14,580 nt of DNA from Tritrichomonas foetus (taxonomy: Eukaryota > Parabasalia > Tritrichomonadida > Tritrichomonadidae), in NCBI GenBank assembly GCA_001839685.1, contig MLAK01001380.1, positions 3,317 through 17,896 on the forward strand. The letters are read 5' to 3'. The notes beneath the pieces were generated by a model. It saw only the letters and a program-made list of their open reading frames with translations. It was not told the DNA's origin and searched no databases. Of the stretch, positions 1 through 8,197 are shown one piece after another (positions within the stretch are counted from its first letter, which is position 1; the number at the start of each line of letters is the position of its first letter). Made by a program: the position numbers and the translations under genes.

Positions 1-156
1 CTATTCATCATTTATCAACTATTAATCATTTATCAGCTATTAATCATTTATCAGCTATTAATCATTTATCAGCTATTCATCATTTATCAGCTATTCATCA
101 TTTATCAACTATTAATCATTAATCAACTATTAATCATTTTTCAACTATTCATCATG
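1..156. repeat. 18-bp minisatellite, about 8.7 copies, at window edge
   Basis: The unit is CTATTAATCATTTATCAG. Copies start at 1, 19, 37, 55, 73, 91, 109 and 127, with a partial copy at 145-156. Copies differ at only a few positions: a or c at unit base 6, a or g at base 18, and t/a changes at bases 13-14 in the last two full copies. The array begins at the first base of the window, so it may continue to the left. Confidence 0.95.
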
Positions 157-180
157 TCCTGCTCAATGATTCTTTATTAA
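1..180 (+). CDS. Possible C-terminal end of a hexapeptide-repeat protein (partial)
   Basis: Plus-strand frame 1 is open from the window edge through the whole minisatellite to a TAA at 178-180. It reads as repeats of Leu-Leu/Phe-Ile-Ile-Tyr-Gln, ending in a short non-repeat tail. The other two plus frames and all minus frames are stopped inside the array. Because the repeat unit is a multiple of three, one open frame is enough to keep every copy open, so this is weak evidence for a gene. The peptide is very hydrophobic and matches no family I recognise. The stop lies 62 bases from the end of the convergent HP1-like gene, a usual spacing here. The alternative is a noncoding minisatellite that happens to lack stops in one frame. 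Confidence 0.2.
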   Translation, partial: LFIIYQLLIIYQLLIIYQLLIIYQLFIIYQLFIIYQLLIINQLLIIFQLFIMSCSMILY

Positions 181-241
181 TCAACAAGGATCTTAGAAAC
201 CAAAGAAGAAATGAAATATAGGACAATAAAAACAACATTTA

Positions 242-817
242 TTACTTCTCTTCTTCAAAATCACAGCATTTCTCTAAATAATCTATAACTAAAAGTGGAT
301 ATTTCGTTTTGGCTGTTATCGATGGAATCTCGCGAGTGGTGCCATCAGGAGTTGTCAAAACAAAATATATTTTTTCGCCTAAACGATATCCATCTGTAAT
401 TTTAGGAAGCTTATCTTTTTCCTTCGAGCTTTTATAAAAAATTGCTGGGCCCATTTCCTTTTTTATGGGGCCCGCTATTTGGGGTATTTGAATGTTACAT
501 GGCCGTGCGTCTTTTATTCTCGCAGCTCGCTTATTTCGTGTCGGTGTGGCCGATGGAAGCGAATCTGCTTCAGAATCGGTGGATGTCTCCGATTCGTATT
601 CATATTCTTCTTCTTCACCATGAAGAAATTTTGATATTAAGTCATCACATTGTAAATTATCAGCAAATTCCCAAGTATTATTTTTTGATGTCATTCTTTT
701 CCATTTTACCAAATATTGGAGGCGGCCAAACTTTGTCCTTTGCCTTATAATTGCTTTCACTTCATATTGGGGAAGACCATCACTATCATGTTCTATGAGT
801 AATTCATTTTCCAACAT
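242..817 (-). CDS. HP1-like chromodomain/chromoshadow-domain protein, 191 aa
   Basis: This is probably a heterochromatin protein 1 relative acting in the nucleus on methylated histone tails. Residues about 16-68 are a clear chromodomain: YEV at 18-20, YLVKWK at 35-40, NTWE at 47-50, then NLQC and a hydrophobic helix. An acidic stretch (about 68-88) and a basic hinge (about 93-106, NKRAARIKDAR) follow; the hinge could be a nuclear localisation or nucleic-acid binding segment. Residues about 139-187 resemble a chromoshadow domain, with a three-strand pattern followed by KYPLLVIDYLEKCCDF, which matches the helix ending of HP1 dimerisation domains. Overall length equals that of typical HP1. Two cage residues are present (Tyr18, Trp39), but the third position, three residues after the Trp, is Met42 instead of an aromatic. 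The start is the first ATG in frame. The stop TAA is followed at once by TAAA (241-238), the trichomonad-type poly(A) signal. The gene is divergent from the TOG gene. The chromodomain call is firm; the shadow domain is likely. Confidence 0.85.
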   Translation of the reverse strand: MLENELLIEHDSDGLPQYEVKAIIRQRTKFGRLQYLVKWKRMTSKNNTWEFADNLQCDDLISKFLHGEEEEYEYESETSTDSEADSLPSATPTRNKRAARIKDARPCNIQIPQIAGPIKKEMGPAIFYKSSKEKDKLPKITDGYRLGEKIYFVLTTPDGTTREIPSITAKTKYPLLVIDYLEKCCDFEEEK

Positions 818-1181
818 TTTCCCATAATTCTATCGTGTTTATTTTCATAATTTCAAATATTTACAAATATTATGATTGAATCATTGTGAAATGCATCGAT
901 AAAAAAATATTTAAATCTAACCATATTTTAACAATGACAGAAAATTCTATTTACTTTTGTTAGAAAGAAATAAAAGTTGATTTTTTATCATTAATCTAGC
1001 ATTTCTATGTTATTATAATGTTTTTACATTTAAAAATTTTTTTATTGATCAAGATATTTTTGACTTAATTAGTGGCAGTCAAACCATTTTTGAGGTAATA
1101 TAAGAGGGACAATTTTTTTTTGAATAGTATCTTCATTTTATTAATTCTAAACGTAAACTTATATTTCAGAAAAAGTGGCAA
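818..1181. promoter_or_regulatory. Divergent intergenic region between HP1-like and TOG genes
   Basis: This AT-rich spacer of 364 bases must carry the promoters of both neighbours. Toward the TOG gene there is a TCATTTT initiator-like site at 1133-1139. Toward the HP1-like gene no TCAYW motif lies within 30 bases of the ATG. The minus strand has CACGATA at 837-831, whose ACGATA core resembles Myb recognition elements reported from Trichomonas, but a six-base match is weak. No coding sequence or RNA gene is seen. Confidence 0.5.
1133..1139 (+). promoter_or_regulatory. Initiator-like motif (TCATTTT) of the TOG gene
   Basis: The sequence fits the trichomonad initiator consensus TCA(+1)Y(T/A). 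Transcription from the A at 1135 would give a 47-nt leader, longer than at other genes in this window, so the assignment is less certain. A TTTCAG at 1164-1169 lies nearer the ATG. It resembles a generic 3' splice site, but lacks the ACTAACACACAG-type end of trichomonad introns. Confidence 0.4.
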
Positions 1182-4100
1182 ATGGAAGAGAAGGAAGGAA
1201 GTGATTGGAAAGTCCGTCAATCAAATTATGATGATATATTAAGACAAATGTCTGAACCAACGCCACAACTACTTCAGCAACTTCAAAACGATTTGCCCAA
1301 ATATTTAAATGACGTCAATCCGAACTGTCTTCGTGTTGCCTTGTCAATCTGCGAGCAATATTTTGCAACTGCATCTTCGATCAATTATTCTCAAATCGCA
1401 CGAATTTTAGTTGATAAAAGCTTCACGACGAATAAGCAAGCAAACGCTGATGCAGCAACTACTCTTGTGTTACAATGCATCAGGTATTCACACGACTCAG
1501 TTTTGAACCATATTTATGAAGAATTAAATTCGAAATCTCCAAAAATGGTAAAAGCCATGATTATCCTTCTCAGTGCCTATATAAATGAAAGTGGCAATGC
1601 TGACTCAAATACAATTGTTGAAAGGCTGACCCCACTTTTAGATCACAGGGATCAATCAATCAGAAAAGAAGCAGGTGCTGCAATCAACCTTGCAAAAGGT
1701 GCTCCAGCTAAACCTCACGATTTCTCACAAACTTCACCTCACCAAAGGCCAAAAAGTCCCTCACGCGTTGAAGTCTCACCCGTTTCTCGTCCAAACGTCG
1801 AATCATCAAGAAGAAACAGATCACCTGTTCATAAACGTCTAGGAAACACTCAAAGTGCATCATCAACATGGTCCACGTGGGTATCCAAATCGACATTGGA
1901 GTTATTAAAACACCAAAAATGGCAAAGTGTTGTTGCTGGATTTGAAGAATTGAAAAAAGCTTATTCTGAAGAAAATGGAAACCCTTCTGCTTGCGTGTAT
2001 GGCTTGACAACATTATTCATTGGTCGAACGTTTACACCTAAAGTTATGCACAATTTATTAAGTGATATTTTGTTTTATATTAAAGAAGATACTGTAAATA
2101 TTACAGATGATACAATTACAGCGATTCTTCATTTTGTCATTGATAAAATCACTGACAAAAAATTAGAACCAGGTGTTTTTGAAATGACTGACATTGTTTG
2201 CGATTTAATGACACCGCCTTATGTTTTTCAAGCTTTTTATCAGCATCTGACCGCTAAAAATTATGCACTTCCTGCTAGAATCTGTAGTTACTTTGTTCAT
2301 AGCATTACCACATTCGGATTAGAGAGTAAACTTAATCCGGATGAAGTATCTGATCAAATTAAGCCACTTTGTACCCATTCGGATCCCAATGTTCGAAAGT
2401 CTGCTTTAGAATGTGTTGCTGCACTTACAGTTGTTTTCGGTGAAAGTGTTCTTGATGGTTTTAAGTTCTTAAAACCAGCACAAATAACAGATATTAGGAA
2501 AACCATTAATTCACTCAGTGGAAAACCAGCATCGGCAAAACCGTTAAGTTCAACTATAACATTTGCTCGAAAGATACAAACGCCTGAATCTCCACCCAGG
2601 AAAGCACCTTCACCGCCTAGAAAAGCGCCATCACCTCCATCACGAATTAAAAGTGATCCTTCACCACCTTCTGAAACTGTTCATAGACTCCCAAAGAAAC
2701 AGAAACCTCCTCCGCAAAGAAATTCTGCTACAGGTAATGAATTCATTCCAAATCGTTTAGTTCAAGGTATTTCTAAAAACGTATCAGCACTTGAATGTAG
2801 AAAATCACTTGATGAAATTGAAGAACATCTTAATCGTTCACTTGAACTCCGTGGTCCATCTTCTGTCAAACAAAGTGAATTTTCTTCACTTTTTACAGCA
2901 ATTAAACCATGGTTCACTGATAACAATACTTCTGTTGTTGCATCAATTGCCAAAATTCTTTTACTTTGTATGAAGCTTGTTTTTCCAAATGACGCAATTA
3001 ACATTCCAACTGATTTCTTGATGGATTCATTTTTGTTGCTTAACTATTCTCAGAAATCTATTAGGAATCCAACAGTAAATCTTTTAACAGAAATGAATAA
3101 CATGATTCCTAATTTTGTACAAAATATTTTCTTAAATGTTTTTCCAAAAATGAGTATTGATGGGAAGAAAGCAGCAGTTATCTTTATTCGAGATTTAAAC
3201 TTTAATATGATGGTTCAACCATTCTTATCATTCATTATTAGCTGCATGTCTGATAAAAATGAAGATTTTAAAGATGCTGCTATGCCTTTTATCCAAAGAT
3301 ACATTCAATTGCCACAAGCTGTTGAAACAATAAAAGATTTTATAGAATCATATCCACCTGCAAAAAAGAATGCAATTTTATCTCTGCTTAATTCTTCAGA
3401 TTCAAGTTCAATTTTCATCCAAAAACCAACTGAACAATTAAAAGAACGAAGAGAACAGAAAATTGATTGCTATTTACCATTGAAAGTCTTAAATGGTACC
3501 GAAAATGCATCATTGTTGACTGAAAAACTTGAGCACTTTGGTCAACATTTCTTCAATACTAACGATTTTTCATCAACTGATGCAAATAAAATTGAAAATG
3601 TATGTTCTCTCTTTTTAAGAGCAGCCGATGAAGATTTTCAATCGCTTTCCTTAACATTGGATATTGTATTTCTATGGTGGGCACAACTTTCACTTTTAAT
3701 TCAACATAAAGAAAGTTTTGATGCGATATTTGGCTTCCTTCTCAGACTTTTATCGATTATGGACGAACATCAAAGAAATCTGAATGAATTTGAACTTACT
3801 TTAATTTTACCTACTGTTTTAGAATGTGTTGGAAGACAATATGATCGTTGTTCTGATATTCAAACTCTTGTTTTTGAATTGTCGCCATCAGAATATCTTC
3901 TTCCAGCACTTGTTTATATTCTAGGAAATGTTAAATCAGTTAATGCTGTTCAAGCAGATTTTAATGCACTTTTAGAACTCATTCCTCGAATTGGTATGGG
4001 AAATGTCCAAGCAGATCTCACTAAGACTGCAATAAAGATTCACTCTATTTTATCTAAAGATCCAGCTAAAAATCCAGATTTGTTCCAAACAGCAGAAGCT

Positions 4101-4937
4101 TTCATTGAATTTTTGAAGAAGAATGGTGCACTTTCTTCAACATTAGATGCAAAGCCAATCTCACGATGTAATCTTTCACCTAAAATTTCATCTAAATTAA
4201 AGCAGCCATCTCATCTTGTTTACCAATGGATTGTTGATCTTTCGTCACAAGATACACAAATCACAATTCAAGCACTTAAATCCATTTCTCAACAACTAAA
4301 GACAGAACCAAAAGTATTCGAACCACATTTGGATGCTTTAATTGTCTCTTTAATTACATCTGTTCACACTTATTTCGCTAGCGACCCACCTGCCAGCCGC
4401 TTATGTAAATATATTGCATTTTGTTTATTGACTCTTTTCAATGAAACTTCATTAAAAGATACAATTCCACAACCTTTCGTTCAACAACTCGTTTATGAGA
4501 TGTTAACACATCTCAGCAATGGAATTAATGAAGCTGTTCTTAATCAAGTCTTAAATGCACTCATTGTGAAATTAATTAATGATTGTACAATGTTTGCATT
4601 TATTGGATTATTATCAGCAATTGGTGAATTTGAAAATCGTGAGCAATATACAGAGAGATGGATCCGTCTAGCTTTGAAATGTTTTGAGGCTTGCGGAGTC
4701 CGGATATGTGAAGTGAAGGACGAACAATCAATTTGTGAATCAATTATTTTAGTGAATAAAATGTTGACAAAATATGGCTTAGAGCAACTTGAATCATCAG
4801 GAATCGGTGCAAAAATTGTTGGTGTGTTGAAATCATACGTGAATCTCGTTTTTGAGCGGTTTGATGATGTTGTTTATACAAAAGAAATGAAAAAGACACT
4901 TGGAAATGATGCTGAAATCTACAAACTTATAGATTAA
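1182..4937 (+). CDS. TOG-array microtubule-associated protein (XMAP215/ch-TOG/Stu2 type)
   Basis: This is a 1251-residue, almost entirely helical protein likely to bind tubulin and regulate microtubule growth at plus ends, spindle poles or flagellar bases. TOG1 covers about residues 5-172, opening with DWKVRQSNYDDIL (the Trp of the first HEAT repeat) and closing with LLDHRDQSIRKEAGAAI. A basic Ser/Pro linker with SPSR- and SPVHKR-type motifs follows (about 173-225). TOG2 is about 226-443 (WSTWVSKSTLELLKHQKWQSV; later HSDPNVRKSALE). A second linker at about 445-520 holds repeated SPPRKAPSPP motifs, typical of lattice-binding and Cdk-regulated linkers. A third HEAT block is about 530-745 (SDKNEDFKDAAMPF). 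A helical block (750-985), a short linker and a C-terminal helical domain (about 1012-1251) follow, the last resembling the conserved end of ch-TOG (LNALIVKLINDC). The stop TAA overlaps a TAAA poly(A)-type signal. CLASP is an alternative, but the early TOG start and the C-terminal domain favour XMAP215. No introns are visible. Confidence 0.82.
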   Translation: MEEKEGSDWKVRQSNYDDILRQMSEPTPQLLQQLQNDLPKYLNDVNPNCLRVALSICEQYFATASSINYSQIARILVDKSFTTNKQANADAATTLVLQCIRYSHDSVLNHIYEELNSKSPKMVKAMIILLSAYINESGNADSNTIVERLTPLLDHRDQSIRKEAGAAINLAKGAPAKPHDFSQTSPHQRPKSPSRVEVSPVSRPNVESSRRNRSPVHKRLGNTQSASSTWSTWVSKSTLELLKHQKWQSVVAGFEELKKAYSEENGNPSACVYGLTTLFIGRTFTPKVMHNLLSDILFYIKEDTVNITDDTITAILHFVIDKITDKKLEPGVFEMTDIVCDLMTPPYVFQAFYQHLTAKNYALPARICSYFVHSITTFGLESKLNPDEVSDQIKPLCTHSDPNVRKSALECVAALTVVFGESVLDGFKFLKPAQITDIRKTINSLSGKPASAKPLSSTITFARKIQTPESPPRKAPSPPRKAPSPPSRIKSDPSPPSETVHRLPKKQKPPPQRNSATGNEFIPNRLVQGISKNVSALECRKSLDEIEEHLNRSLELRGPSSVKQSEFSSLFTAIKPWFTDNNTSVVASIAKILLLCMKLVFPNDAINIPTDFLMDSFLLLNYSQKSIRNPTVNLLTEMNNMIPNFVQNIFLNVFPKMSIDGKKAAVIFIRDLNFNMMVQPFLSFIISCMSDKNEDFKDAAMPFIQRYIQLPQAVETIKDFIESYPPAKKNAILSLLNSSDSSSIFIQKPTEQLKERREQKIDCYLPLKVLNGTENASLLTEKLEHFGQHFFNTNDFSSTDANKIENVCSLFLRAADEDFQSLSLTLDIVFLWWAQLSLLIQHKESFDAIFGFLLRLLSIMDEHQRNLNEFELTLILPTVLECVGRQYDRCSDIQTLVFELSPSEYLLPALVYILGNVKSVNAVQADFNALLELIPRIGMGNVQADLTKTAIKIHSILSKDPAKNPDLFQTAEAFIEFLKKNGALSSTLDAKPISRCNLSPKISSKLKQPSHLVYQWIVDLSSQDTQITIQALKSISQQLKTEPKVFEPHLDALIVSLITSVHTYFASDPPASRLCKYIAFCLLTLFNETSLKDTIPQPFVQQLVYEMLTHLSNGINEAVLNQVLNALIVKLINDCTMFAFIGLLSAIGEFENREQYTERWIRLALKCFEACGVRICEVKDEQSICESIILVNKMLTKYGLEQLESSGIGAKIVGVLKSYVNLVFERFDDVVYTKEMKKTLGNDAEIYKLID

Positions 4938-5510
4938 AATAAGAAAAAAAATACAGGGGAAAATACATTTGATTTATATGTAAAAATGTAATAAATGCAT
5001 ACTTTGAATACATATTCTTTTTATAATTGTATACTAAATTATTTTGAAAATCTCCGAAAAAACAGATCGAAACTTATTCGATTTTGCAGATGATTCAGAT
5101 CAATGATAAATTTACAAAGTTAACAGGATCCATGATGATTACAATCATGAAAGAATTTAAAGTAGTGAGTTTGTTCAACTGAAGTAAAAATGATCTGAGT
5201 TTTTATAAACGGATTGGAGAACTTTACAACTATCAAAAAACTTTCAAAACTTTCAATGAAATTTCCTAATCAAAAAATGAATGCATTCGGTTAAATTTTT
5301 GATAAAATCAAAGGAATTATTGAATATCTGATATAAAATAATTGATTTGTATACTATCTATGTAATCACTTTTTCACACCATAAGATCAAATAAATTGTC
5401 AAATAAATTAAATGATAAGTAGAAAAAGGAAAAAAAAAGTATAGAAATTGTAAAAAATGAATATTGAATTCTCAAAAGGCTCCTAAGAAAATTCGATATT
5501 CACAAAAATT
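4938..5510. other. Intergenic spacer, no gene recognised
   Basis: This spacer of 573 bases is AT-rich with many stops in all frames. Short stretches around 5064-5160 and 5160-5270 read as mildly protein-like peptides broken every 10-25 codons by stops. That is compatible with chance at this base composition or with a very old gene relic; no family is recognisable. The only site I can support is the initiator motif at its right end. Confidence 0.5.
5500..5506 (+). promoter_or_regulatory. Initiator motif (TCACAAA) of the SAPS-like gene
   Basis: The sequence matches TCA(+1)Y(T/A). Starting at the A of 5502 would leave a leader of 9 nt before the ATG at 5511, the very short 5' UTR typical of trichomonad genes. 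It supports this ATG as the start. Confidence 0.65.
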
Positions 5511-6767
5511 ATGTTTATCGAAACCGCACCAGACCCAGCCTCTGTTGAGAAATTCAAAAACTTCCTGAGATTTTACGAATCCCAGGAAACAATCACTGAT
5601 CCTGATGTATTCCGTACGATTGCATTAAACCGAGATATCGTTCTAGATATGGCGTTTGCAAAAGACAACGACGCACTTAACATGAAAGCTTTTGTTCTTC
5701 TTTGCAACATCTCGCCAGCCTTACGCGAAGAATTTCTCAAACAAGACAGAATTTTCATCAAAATCACGAAAGTCATTAATCAAAAGCCAGTCCCAGAAAT
5801 TCTCATTTCTCGAATCGCTGCAGTCTTACAAAGTTTTATATTTGGTCATCCAAGGGCTTCAACCTACATGATTGGCTTCCTCCTCTTCTTAATCGAACAT
5901 ATTGAAAATCAATGTGTATTTGACCTTTTCTCGTCAATTACGTCTCCGTCATTCCAAATAAAAGAGTTTGCCGAAATTTTCGCCCAGCTCAAATTTGAAG
6001 AAACTATTATTAAAGAATTGGAAGATCCAAATTCATCACCAGAAAAGCGAGCTCACATTTGTTACATTATTCGGAATTGTAGCAAGAATTTATATTTCTC
6101 AAAATATTTCCATTCACAAGTCGTTGTTGATGCACTTTGTGATTTAATTCCATTGAACAACGTCTATGCTGATGGACACCTCTGGCAGGCCATTTCGGCA
6201 ATCTGTGATGAAACCACACAAGAAATGATGGAAGGCATTCTTTTCAAAGCATTTCAGTTTGTCATTATTCCAACACATGATGTTCACATGGCATTGACTT
6301 GTGCATGGGATTTCATTGGAAAAATGCTGCTTCTTGTTGGTGATGAAAGATTTGGTGAATCTTTCCAACTTCCAAATGTTGCAATTAATTTGCTTGTTCA
6401 ATTTCCAAATAATTCTAATTTGGTAGGTGCGCTTTTTAGATATATAAGAAACGCTCTGAAAATTCCAGGATATTGCACAAAAGTTTTAACAGCATTTGTT
6501 CCATTCATGATTACTGCTATCTCTGAAAATGAGAAAACAGCAGCGAGCGCAAGTTGCAGGATGTTTATTGGTGATTTAACCGTTCTTAGAAGAATCCATC
6601 CTGAAGCAAACAAAGCGATTAAGAATATTGATTTATTCCATAATATCAAAGATGATTTTGTCGATCACTACTTTGAGTGTCTCAGTGAAAGCTATGGTGG
6701 AGAAGCACCACCGCCGCAAAATAACGGCGTTATTACACTTCAGAATTTGATGCGAATTACTGATTAA
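5511..6767 (+). CDS. SAPS-domain-like protein, putative PP6/Sit4 phosphatase regulatory subunit
   Basis: This 418-residue all-helical protein has no transmembrane segment or signal peptide. The order of helices and spacing in residues about 58-190 follow the SAPS domain of PP6 regulatory subunits: FVLLCNISPALREEFLKQD (about 60-78), where the family has a 'CELLTxDVPQI' segment; then a block corresponding to 'PLNPLLASFFSKV'; then FLLFLIEHIENQCVFDLFSSI (about 123-143), matching 'FLKHIGTSAxMDLLLRL'; then EDPNSSPEKRAHICYIIRNCSK (about 170-192), matching the 'SNAxQTLCDIIR' helix. Such proteins bridge a Sit4/PP6-like phosphatase to substrates and act in cell-cycle and trafficking control. The family match comes from memory of the domain pattern, not a search. 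The protein stops soon after the helical domain and lacks the long disordered tail of animal PPP6R proteins, ending in a Pro-rich turn and a short helix. A generic armadillo-like protein is the alternative. Confidence 0.6.
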   Translation: MFIETAPDPASVEKFKNFLRFYESQETITDPDVFRTIALNRDIVLDMAFAKDNDALNMKAFVLLCNISPALREEFLKQDRIFIKITKVINQKPVPEILISRIAAVLQSFIFGHPRASTYMIGFLLFLIEHIENQCVFDLFSSITSPSFQIKEFAEIFAQLKFEETIIKELEDPNSSPEKRAHICYIIRNCSKNLYFSKYFHSQVVVDALCDLIPLNNVYADGHLWQAISAICDETTQEMMEGILFKAFQFVIIPTHDVHMALTCAWDFIGKMLLLVGDERFGESFQLPNVAINLLVQFPNNSNLVGALFRYIRNALKIPGYCTKVLTAFVPFMITAISENEKTAASASCRMFIGDLTVLRRIHPEANKAIKNIDLFHNIKDDFVDHYFECLSESYGGEAPPPQNNGVITLQNLMRITD

Positions 6768-7069
6768 GTAATAATTATAGAATGAGTATATGAATTCTTT
6801 TTCTAAACCATATTATTGTAACAAATTAAGTTGATTTTCTTCTATTTTGATTTATATTAAAGCTTCATCATTTTATTCTAAAATTTCACTCCCAAATTGT
6901 CACTACTAGAATGATGTCTCAGCTATCAATTTATTTTGTTGGAAAAGTTATAACGAGGTTCTAAATATGATCTGAGATTGAAAAATAGACGATCACCGCA
7001 TATTCAATTTTCTGATATCGATCATTTTGGAGAACTTTGTATTATGAATTCAAAATTCATTTCACAATT
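6768..7069. other. Intergenic spacer before the flavin oxidoreductase
   Basis: This spacer of 302 bases is AT-rich, with no gene. A TAAA at about 6804 could serve the upstream transcript. A TAACGA at 6951-6956 has the core of the Myb element MRE-1 described upstream of a Trichomonas gene; six bases can occur by chance. The initiator site lies at the right end. Confidence 0.5.
7062..7067 (+). promoter_or_regulatory. Initiator motif (TCACAA) deciding the start of the oxidoreductase
   Basis: TCACAA lies 8 bases before the ATG at 7070, giving a 6-nt leader if transcription starts at A7064. The open frame continues upstream to a TTG at 7037, but transcription from this site would exclude those 11 codons. 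The ATG at 7070 also gives the usual family N-terminus. Confidence 0.65.
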
Positions 7070-8197
7070 ATGTCGATTGCTTTCACACCAACAAAGATTG
7101 GGCCAATGCACCTGAAAAATCGGTTCATGAGGTCAGCTACATATGAAGGGCTTGCTGATGAAAAAGGTTTTCCAAAACCCCAGTTATTCACAATGATGGA
7201 AAAATTATCTCAAAATGAAATTGGATTAATAGTTCCTGGATACGTTTATCCGATAGAAAAGGGAAAATCCATGAAAAATCAAACAGGATTTTATTCTCAA
7301 GCACATGCTGATGTTTGGAAGGAGTCAATTAAAACAATTCACAAAAATGGATCCAAAATAATGTTTCAAATTTCATATAAAGGGAAACCAACGATGACAA
7401 TCCCAGAAATTGAAGAACTAATAGATTCCTATCATAAAGCATCTTTATTAACAAAATCTGTTGGTGCTGATGGTCTAGAACTTCATGCTGGTCATGGACT
7501 TCTGCTTTCTCGATTTTTATCACCAGCCACAAATAAAAGAAACGATAAATATGGAGGTTCAATTGAAGGGAGGGCTCGAATTATCTCAGAAATTGCTGAA
7601 ACCATAAGAAAATCAACAGGTCCTGATTTTGCAATTGGTATAAAAATGAATGGCTATGATAATATTCCAAATGGTGTGACACCAATCATTTCTTCACAAT
7701 ATGTAAATTTACTCAAAGGAAAAATTGATCTTTTTGAGATAACTGGAGGCATTTCTATTGGCACACTTAGGTGTAAGGGAAGAATGAATTTCCTTCAAAA
7801 GCTTATGTTTGTCTGTGGTGGTTTTATTCCACAGACAATTTTTGCAGCACTTTCAAAAGACCAAGAAGGCTTGATGAATGTGATGGAAAACTTCCAAAGT
7901 TTGATTGATAAGAAATATTATGATGGATATTGTTTGGAGGCTGCTGAATACATAAAAAGGAATAACCCTGATGCTTTTGTTGTTTCTGTAGCTTGTCATA
8001 GAAAGTTTGAAAAAATGAATGAAATTCTTGATCAAGGAAAAGTTGATTTAATTTCTCTTTCTCGTCCTTTAATTAGAGAGCCAAATCTTGTTAAAAAGTT
8101 TAAAGAAAATAAGGCAACAGAATCAAGTTGTAAGTCATGCAATCATTGTATCTTTACTATAGGATTAGGAAATCCAATTGGATGTTCATATCCATAA
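7070..8197 (+). CDS. NADH:flavin oxidoreductase, old yellow enzyme family (shortened)
   Basis: This is a 375-residue FMN-type TIM-barrel protein expected to reduce activated C=C bonds or related substrates with NAD(P)H; the substrate cannot be told. It opens with the family start (FTPTKIGPMHLKNRFMRSAT). Strand 4 carries ELHAGHGLLLSRFLSP with the substrate-binding pair His139 and His142, followed by NKRNDKYGGSIEGRAR (155-170). LISLSRPLIREPNL near the C-terminus is the usual FMN-phosphate region. The end is cysteine-rich: Cys354, Cys357, Cys360 and Cys372, spaced CX2CX2CX11C, close to the iron-sulfur motif of dienoyl-CoA reductases (CX2CX3CX11C). The fused C-terminal NAD/flavin domain of those enzymes is absent. 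After QISYKGK the chain jumps directly to PTMTIPEIEELI. The family normally has QxxHAGR plus some 25-35 residues of loop there, so a substrate-site His and loop are missing. The stop overlaps TAAA. Bacterial-style origin is likely, but base composition matches the neighbours. Confidence 0.88.
   Translation: MSIAFTPTKIGPMHLKNRFMRSATYEGLADEKGFPKPQLFTMMEKLSQNEIGLIVPGYVYPIEKGKSMKNQTGFYSQAHADVWKESIKTIHKNGSKIMFQISYKGKPTMTIPEIEELIDSYHKASLLTKSVGADGLELHAGHGLLLSRFLSPATNKRNDKYGGSIEGRARIISEIAETIRKSTGPDFAIGIKMNGYDNIPNGVTPIISSQYVNLLKGKIDLFEITGGISIGTLRCKGRMNFLQKLMFVCGGFIPQTIFAALSKDQEGLMNVMENFQSLIDKKYYDGYCLEAAEYIKRNNPDAFVVSVACHRKFEKMNEILDQGKVDLISLSRPLIREPNLVKKFKENKATESSCKSCNHCIFTIGLGNPIGCSYP

Noticed and set aside
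448..476. Two GGGCCC words forming a possible hairpin in an AT-rich genome
   Set aside because: They fall inside the HP1-like coding region and encode two Gly-Pro pairs; codon usage explains them.
1161..1182. TTTCAG before the TOG gene as a 3' splice site
   Set aside because: Trichomonad introns end in an ACTAACACACAG-type motif and begin GTAYGT; neither is present, and the frame needs no intron.
5189..7038. Shared 10-mers ATGATCTGAG and GGAGAACTTT in the spacers at 5190-5225 and 6967-7038
   Set aside because: The distance between the two words differs and the intervening sequence is unrelated; chance is sufficient.
7037..7069. Upstream extension of the flavin oxidoreductase by 11 codons from TTG
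   Set aside because: A TCACAA initiator lies inside that extension, 8 bases before an ATG that gives the normal family N-terminus.
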